A stretch of 16,681 bases of DNA from an uncultured Clostridia bacterium (GTDB lineage: Bacteria; Bacillota; Clostridia; Oscillospirales; Ruminococcaceae): the NCBI GenBank assembly GCA_945947715.1, contig CAMEYZ010000020.1, positions 1 through 16,681 on the forward strand, in the 5' to 3' direction. Each line of letters starts with the position of its first letter. Position 1 is the stretch's first letter. A program made the position numbers and the translations under genes. Positions 12,330-16,681 of the stretch are shown piece by piece. Below the pieces are notes generated by a model. It searched no databases. It saw nothing but the letters and a program-made list of their open reading frames with translations, and was not told the DNA's origin.

Positions 12330-13547
12330 ATGACTGTATACGAAGAATTAGTGAGAAGAGGACTTATTGCACAGGTCACCGACGAGGCTGAAATCAGCAA
12401 AATGGTAAACGAGGGCAAGGCTACCTTCTACATCGGCTTTGACCCTACCGCGGACAGCCTGCATGTAGGCCACTTTATGGCACTTTGTCTTATGAAGCGC
12501 CTGCAGATGGCGGGCAACAAGCCTATCGTCCTTATCGGCGGAGGTACTGCTATGATAGGCGACCCCTCCGGCAAGACCGATATGCGCAAGATGATGACCA
12601 AGGAGACCATTGACCACAACGTTGAATGCTTTAAGAAGCAGATGTCCAGATTTATCGACTTCTCTGATGACAAGGCTATGATAGTAAACAATGCGGACTG
12701 GCTCCTTGATCTGAATTATATCGAGGTCCTCCGTGAGGTGGGCGCTCACTTCTCTGTTAATAAAATGCTGACCTTTGAGTGCTACAAGCAGAGAATGGAA
12801 AGAGGTCTTACCTTCCTCGAGTTCAACTACATGATAATGCAGAGCTACGATTTCTATATGCTGTTCCAGAAGTACGGCTGCAACATGCAGTTCGGCGGCG
12901 ATGACCAGTGGGCTAACATGCTGGGCGGTACAGAGCTTATCCGCAAGAAGCTGGGCAAGGATGCTCATGCTATGACTATCAATCTGCTGCTTAACTCTGA
13001 GGGTAAGAAAATGGGCAAGACCGTCAGCGGCGCTGTATGGCTTGACCCTGAAAAGACTACTCCCTACGATTTCTACCAGTACTGGAGAAATGTTGACGAT
13101 GCAGATGTTATCAAGTGCATGAAGATGCTGACCTTTATCCCCATTGAGGAGATAGAGGAAATGGAGCGTACTCTTGAGGGAGCGGCTCTCAACACTGCAA
13201 AGGAGCGTCTTGCATACAGTCTGACCGAGCTGGTTCACGGCAAGGAAGAGGCTGACAAGTGCATGGCTGCGGCAAAGCAGCTCTTCGGCGGTTCGGGCGA
13301 TTCTGAGAATATGCCCTCCACTGAGATAGCAGCATCTGATACCGAAAACGGCGAGATAGGTATTCTCGACCTGCTTGCAAAGACAGGACTTGTTCCCTCC
13401 AGAAGCGAGGGCAGACGTCTTGTTCAGCAGGGTGGTATCTCCATAAATGATGAAAAGATAACCGACCCCAATGGAAAAATCAACATCTCCGAGCCCGTTA
13501 TCATCAAGAAGGGCAAGAAGGTCTTCCACAAGGCTGTTTTAAAGTGA
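12330..13547 (+). CDS. tyrS: Tyrosyl-tRNA synthetase
   Basis: This class Ic aminoacyl-tRNA synthetase charges tRNA-Tyr in the cytosol. The 405-aa product is of usual length. The ATP-binding HIGH-type motif is HVGH (45-48) after FDPTADSL, the tyrosine pocket includes GGDDQWANM (189-197), and the KMSKS-type motif is KMGKT (227-231). The region from about 342 to the end is an S4 RNA-binding domain (GLVPSRSEGRRLVQQGGISIN). CAGGAGGAAAA (12316-12326) sets the start at 12330; the frame from 12279 lacks a site. No T-box or promoter precedes it directly, so control is most likely by the Tyr T-box 1.2 kb upstream. The gene is followed after 10 nt by hemW. Confidence 0.98.
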   Translation: MTVYEELVRRGLIAQVTDEAEISKMVNEGKATFYIGFDPTADSLHVGHFMALCLMKRLQMAGNKPIVLIGGGTAMIGDPSGKTDMRKMMTKETIDHNVECFKKQMSRFIDFSDDKAMIVNNADWLLDLNYIEVLREVGAHFSVNKMLTFECYKQRMERGLTFLEFNYMIMQSYDFYMLFQKYGCNMQFGGDDQWANMLGGTELIRKKLGKDAHAMTINLLLNSEGKKMGKTVSGAVWLDPEKTTPYDFYQYWRNVDDADVIKCMKMLTFIPIEEIEEMERTLEGAALNTAKERLAYSLTELVHGKEEADKCMAAAKQLFGGSGDSENMPSTEIAASDTENGEIGILDLLAKTGLVPSRSEGRRLVQQGGISINDEKITDPNGKINISEPVIIKKGKKVFHKAVLK

Positions 13548-13557
13548 TCGGACGGAA

Positions 13558-14625
13558 ATGGAAGGAATATATATTCACGTGCCGTTCTGTCTGAGAAAAT
13601 GCAGCTACTGTGATTTTTATTCCGTAAGGTTTTCGGAAGAGTCCGCAGAGGCTTACACAACTGCCGTAATACGCAATTTACGGCGGTATGCGCCCTCTGC
13701 GGATTCCGTATATTTTGGCGGAGGTACTCCCACGCTGCTTTCCCCTTCACAGATAGAGCGTATTTTACGGGAAATCACTCTTGCGGACAATGCGGAGGTT
13801 TCCATGGAATGTAATCCCCAAACTGCGGACAGGGAGAAATTTTCCGAGTATCGTGCCGCGGGGATAAACCGCATTTCAGTAGGGGTGCAGTCGCTTATTG
13901 ACAGAGAGCTTTCTGCTGTGGGACGGCTCCATGATTCACAGGAGGCTGTGCGCTGCATCGAGGATATTTACGCCGCAGGAATATATAATATTTCTGCGGA
14001 TATAATGCTTGGTCTGCCATTTCAGACAGCGGAAACTCTGACGGAAACCATAAACGGACTGTTAAGGCTGCCCATAGGTCACATATCGGCGTATATGCTG
14101 ACTGTGGAGGAGGGGACCCCATTATCGTCGGATAACAGGCTGCTTGAAAATATCCCTGACGGAGACGGTCTGGCGGACATGTATCTGCTGGCCTGCGATA
14201 TCCTTGAAGATGCAGGCTTTGAACGGTATGAGATATCAAATTTTGCAAAGCGGGGCTCGGAGTGCAGGCATAATCTGAAATACTGGAAATGTGAGGATTA
14301 TATCGGGATAGGTCCTGCAGCACATTCCTGTTACAAGGGAAAACGGTTTGCAGTGCCAAGAGATATCGGAGCGTTTATCGAAAATGATATTCAACAGGAG
14401 ATCATCACCGATGACGAGCCTTTGACCGAGGAAGAGCGGATAATGCTTGCGCTGCGGCTGTCCGAGGGGATATGTCCCGATGACTATTCCTGCGGGGAGC
14501 GGCTTATCAAACGAGCCGAGCCCCTTATCAAGGCGGGATTTCTGGAAAACACATCGGGCAGGATAGCGCTCACCGACAAGGGCGCTCTTGTTTCAAATGA
14601 TATAATAGTACGGCTTACTGAATGA
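13558..14625 (+). CDS. hemW: HemW-type radical SAM protein (heme chaperone family)
   Basis: This 355-aa radical SAM protein is of the HemN/HemW group. HemW family members carry heme to target proteins and are not true coproporphyrinogen oxidases. The cluster motif is C11-x3-C15-x2-C18 in FCLRKCSYCDF; FGGGTPTLL (53-61) and ISVGVQSL follow. The HemW signature H-N-x2-Y-W is present in CRHNLKYWKCEDYIGIGPAAH. The extra N-terminal residues of HemN are absent, which favours HemW. The ATG is 10 nt after the tyrS stop, with a weak GGACGGAA site, and rnz follows after 12 nt, so it is part of the tyrS transcript. It is often labelled hemN in genomes. Confidence 0.93.
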   Translation: MEGIYIHVPFCLRKCSYCDFYSVRFSEESAEAYTTAVIRNLRRYAPSADSVYFGGGTPTLLSPSQIERILREITLADNAEVSMECNPQTADREKFSEYRAAGINRISVGVQSLIDRELSAVGRLHDSQEAVRCIEDIYAAGIYNISADIMLGLPFQTAETLTETINGLLRLPIGHISAYMLTVEEGTPLSSDNRLLENIPDGDGLADMYLLACDILEDAGFERYEISNFAKRGSECRHNLKYWKCEDYIGIGPAAHSCYKGKRFAVPRDIGAFIENDIQQEIITDDEPLTEEERIMLALRLSEGICPDDYSCGERLIKRAEPLIKAGFLENTSGRIALTDKGALVSNDIIVRLTE

Positions 14626-14637
14626 AAGGACTTTGCG

Positions 14638-15540
14638 ATGTTTAATGTGACTTTGCCCGGAACGGGGGGCATGCTGCCGCTGCCGAGCCGTTTTCTCACG
14701 GGACTTTTCGTGACTCACAACGGAAGCTCGCTGCTTATCGACTGCGGCGAGGGCATGCAGATAGCACTCGCAAAATGGGGCTGCAAGCTTGCTCATCTGG
14801 ATATTATCCTTATCACCCATATTCACGCGGACCATACCGCAGGACTTCCGGGACTGCTTTTATCGGCGGGAAATTACGGCAAGACCACGCCCCTTGATAT
14901 ATACTGTCCCGAGGGAGCGGGAGACTCGCTTAGAAAGCTGATGTGCATCTGTCCGGAGATACCCTTTGAGGTGCGTATCCATGAGCTTTCCATGAGCGAG
15001 AGCTCGCAGCTTATGTGGAACGATATCGAGGTAAATTCACTGCCGCTGATGCACAGGGTGAACTGTCTGGGATATAATTTATGTGAAAAGCGGCTGCCCG
15101 TGTTCGACCCGAAGAAGGCGGATAAGCTGGGTATCCCGCCGAAAATGCGGAAGCTGCTCCACAGCGGCGGAACTGCGGAGATAAATGGGAAAATATTCAC
15201 ACAGTCGGACGTGGTGTCGGAGTATCGTGCGCCACTGAAGATAACTTATGTGACCGATACGCTGTACTTTGGTGGCATCGCAGAATTTGCGGAAAAATCG
15301 GACCTATTCATCTGTGAAGGAATGTACGGCGATGATGAATATATACCGAAAATGACGGAGAAGCGGCATATGGTATTCTCTCAGGCGGCAAAGCTGGCGG
15401 CGGCAGCAGATGTGGGCGAGCTATGGCTGACCCATTACAGTCCTGCGCTGCCTGAGCCCGCGGAGTATGAGGAGTTTGTTCGTGGGATATTTGAGAATAC
15501 GGTGCTTTCATCGGACGGGCAGAAGAGGGAGATAAGGTGA
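14638..15540 (+). CDS. rnz: Ribonuclease Z (tRNA 3'-endonuclease)
   Basis: This MBL-fold endonuclease cuts the 3' trailer of tRNA precursors, important where CCA is not encoded. The 300-aa product has the family length. Zinc ligands expected are seen: THIHADH (H61, H63, D65, H66), H139 (PLMHRVNC), D207 (YVTDT) and H266 (LTHYSP). EKRHMVFSQAAKLA (241-254) fits the RNase Z HST-like helix. The N-terminal PGTGG and LIDCGEGMQ are also typical. AAAGGA lies 9 nt before the ATG, 12 nt after hemW. Being in a tyrosine T-box transcript would tie tRNA maturation to tRNA-Tyr charging. Other MBL subfamilies are possible but fit less well. Confidence 0.9.
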   Translation: MFNVTLPGTGGMLPLPSRFLTGLFVTHNGSSLLIDCGEGMQIALAKWGCKLAHLDIILITHIHADHTAGLPGLLLSAGNYGKTTPLDIYCPEGAGDSLRKLMCICPEIPFEVRIHELSMSESSQLMWNDIEVNSLPLMHRVNCLGYNLCEKRLPVFDPKKADKLGIPPKMRKLLHSGGTAEINGKIFTQSDVVSEYRAPLKITYVTDTLYFGGIAEFAEKSDLFICEGMYGDDEYIPKMTEKRHMVFSQAAKLAAAADVGELWLTHYSPALPEPAEYEEFVRGIFENTVLSSDGQKREIR

Positions 15541-15607
15541 TTTGATAATTGATGATTATTGTGGTCTCATGCGGCTTATAGTATTTTATTGGGATAGGGT
15601 GATAAGG

Positions 15608-16025
15608 ATGAATATGGAAAAGATGATCCCCATAGAAGGCGAAATTCTCGGGAAGCTTCACGGGCGTGACTGCATTTTCGTTTCGTCGGTAACTTAGAAG
15701 GGCGAAAAGCTGTCTATCAGCGGAGAGATAAACGGGCTTCTTGCGTAAAAAAGTCGGTGAAGATAAGCAGATAGAGTACACGCTCACATTTCACGGAGTG
15801 ATTGCATATTATGTCTGTGAGCTTGATACCTATTTGAATGACGGGACGGCATCTGCCGAACATAGCGATTTTGATATTGTGGAAAACAGCAAGTGGCTCA
15901 ATTCGCTGCCGATAAGAATGGACGTTGATAAAACGATGTACAGACATTATCGGGTGTTTACTTATGATTATGTGTACAATATCATTGCTGTATCGTATGA
16001 CATAAAATGCAGCATAACAGAATAG
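15608..16025 (+). pseudogene. Decayed gene of unknown function (one stop, one frameshift)
   Basis: A frame starts at ATG 15608 (AAGG at 15604-15607, very close) and reads MNMEKMIPIEGEILGKLHG. It meets TAG at 15695-15697, stays open to TAA at 15746, and continues in another phase to TAG at 16023-16025. Removing one T near 15746 would join GEINGLLA to KKVGEDKQIEYTLTFHG, giving a protein of about 138 aa. The last part is polar with aromatic patches (FDIVENSKWLNSLPIRMDV, HYRVFTYDYVYNII). The family is not recognised. Two independent lesions point to a dead gene; sequencing error is the alternative. The gap after rnz and a loose start context set it apart from the tight operon upstream. Confidence 0.75.
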
Positions 16026-16035
16026 AGTGAAAAAA

Positions 16036-16557
16036 ATGAACTGTAAAATAAGAAAATGGCGTATCACCGACGCAAAAGAGCTTGCGGCGGCAATATCCAA
16101 TAAAAAGGTGCAGGACAATCTGCGGGACGGGCTGCCTTATCCTTACACTGAGGAGGATGGCAGGGAATATATAAATCAGATGCTGTCCGCCGACGAGAAT
16201 AACACCTTTGCTTTTGCAATTACTGTTGATGATAAGGTGATTGGGAGCATCGGGGCATTTCGTCAAAGCAATATTCACAGCCAAACAGCGGAGCTGGGCT
16301 ACTACATAGCGGAGGAATACTGGGGTAAGGGTATTATGACCGAGGCTGTAAAGCAGCTGTGCGGATATGTTTTTTCACACAGCGATATTATCCGAATATT
16401 CGCGGAGCCTTTTGCTTACAATACAGGCTCCTGCCGTGTACTTGAAAAGGCGGGATTTCAATTTGAGGGGGTTTTGCGCAGCAATGCGGTCAAAAATGGG
16501 GCAGTTATTGATATGAAGATGTATTCGATATTAAGGGATGATTTGTGCAAAGTATAG
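16036..16557 (+). CDS. GNAT family N-acetyltransferase (RimJ/RimL type)
   Basis: This acetyl-CoA-dependent N-acetyltransferase is of the RimJ/RimL-like group, which modifies protein N-termini, amino acids or small amines. The substrate cannot be read from sequence. The product is 173 aa from ATG 16036 (or 176 aa from GTG 16027, which lacks a ribosome site). Motifs: IRKWRITDA at the N-terminus, VIGSIGAF (beta-4), GYYIAEEYWGKGIMTEAV (motif A with the acetyl-CoA loop Y-W-G-K-G) and NTGSCRVLEKAGFQFEGVLR (motif B). It starts 10 nt after the pseudogene, so both may once have shared a transcript. Confidence 0.92.
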   Translation: MNCKIRKWRITDAKELAAAISNKKVQDNLRDGLPYPYTEEDGREYINQMLSADENNTFAFAITVDDKVIGSIGAFRQSNIHSQTAELGYYIAEEYWGKGIMTEAVKQLCGYVFSHSDIIRIFAEPFAYNTGSCRVLEKAGFQFEGVLRSNAVKNGAVIDMKMYSILRDDLCKV

Positions 16558-16627
16558 TGAAAACTGTCGTTATAGCACGTTATGTTTTGTAAAAAACATA
16601 AAAGTGTAAAAAGTGAGTAAAAAAGGC

Positions 16628-16656
16628 TTGACAAAAGTAAAAGTGTGTGATAAAAT
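16628..16656 (+). promoter_or_regulatory. Promoter for a gene beyond the right edge
   Basis: TTGACA (16628-16633), a 17-nt spacer and TAAAAT (16651-16656). No start codon with a ribosome site follows before the window ends. Confidence 0.75.
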
Positions 16657-16681
16657 AAATTATGTTGTCACGGAGAACGGC

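Noticed and set aside
12348..13529. 393-aa open frame on the minus strand opposite tyrS
   Set aside because: It mirrors tyrS in full, has no ribosome site or family motif, and its composition is that of an antisense shadow.
16576..16602. AT-rich inverted repeat after the GNAT gene as a terminator
   Set aside because: The stem is almost entirely A/T and is not followed by a T-run on the plus strand, so the evidence is too weak.
1..16681. CRISPR arrays, IS elements, prophage or toxin-antitoxin systems
   Set aside because: No spaced direct repeats, transposase motifs, integrase or recognisable toxin-antitoxin pair were seen on either strand.

Overview
The window looks like chromosomal housekeeping sequence from a low-to-mid-GC member of the Clostridia, most likely Ruminococcus-like (Oscillospiraceae). 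The lineage is an inference from strong AGGAGG-type ribosome binding sites, consensus TTGACA/TATAAT promoters, short intergenic spaces, intrinsic terminators, a tyrosine T-box, SpoVS, YmdB and a BioY-type biotin S component. I see no phage, transposase, CRISPR, rRNA or tRNA gene.

Layout, left to right. (1) A terminator of an off-window gene, then cysK (cysteine synthase) behind a strong promoter whose spacer holds a 21-bp imperfect palindrome, probably an operator. cysK is closed by a bidirectional terminator shared with a converging bioY-DUF1284 gene pair. (2) Divergent from bioY, two half-length TauE/SafE (TSUP) membrane proteins overlap by ATGA. Their 3' end runs into the terminator of a converging 463-aa lipoprotein gene. 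(3) Divergent from the lipoprotein, a stand-alone CheC-like phosphatase, then a WalJ/YycJ-type metallo-beta-lactamase protein and an LTA-synthase-like membrane sulfatase (cell envelope pair). (4) ymdB and spoVS, each with its own promoter, an adjacency also known from Bacillus subtilis. (5) A minus-strand pair: a 141-aa helical protein and a 56-aa basic protein. Divergent from it is a five-TM membrane protein.

(6) The most interesting region, 10797-15540. A consensus promoter feeds a T-box leader with a probable Tyr (UAC) specifier. After its terminator come an SPL-family radical SAM protein, two overlapping small ORFs (51 and 24 aa), tyrS, hemW and rnz (RNase Z), with small gaps and no internal terminator that I can see. 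tRNA-Tyr charging therefore appears to control tyrS together with a tRNA 3'-processing enzyme and two radical SAM proteins. The T-box expression platform is unusual in carrying a long hairpin of about 86 nt between the two strands of the antiterminator.

(7) The right end holds a decayed gene (one in-frame stop plus one frameshift), a GNAT acetyltransferase, and a consensus promoter for a gene beyond the window.

No clearly new defence or mobile system is visible. The best candidates for undescribed biology are the rearranged Tyr T-box operon, the small ORFs at 12104-12272 and 9400-9570, the split TSUP pair, and the unknown lipoprotein.
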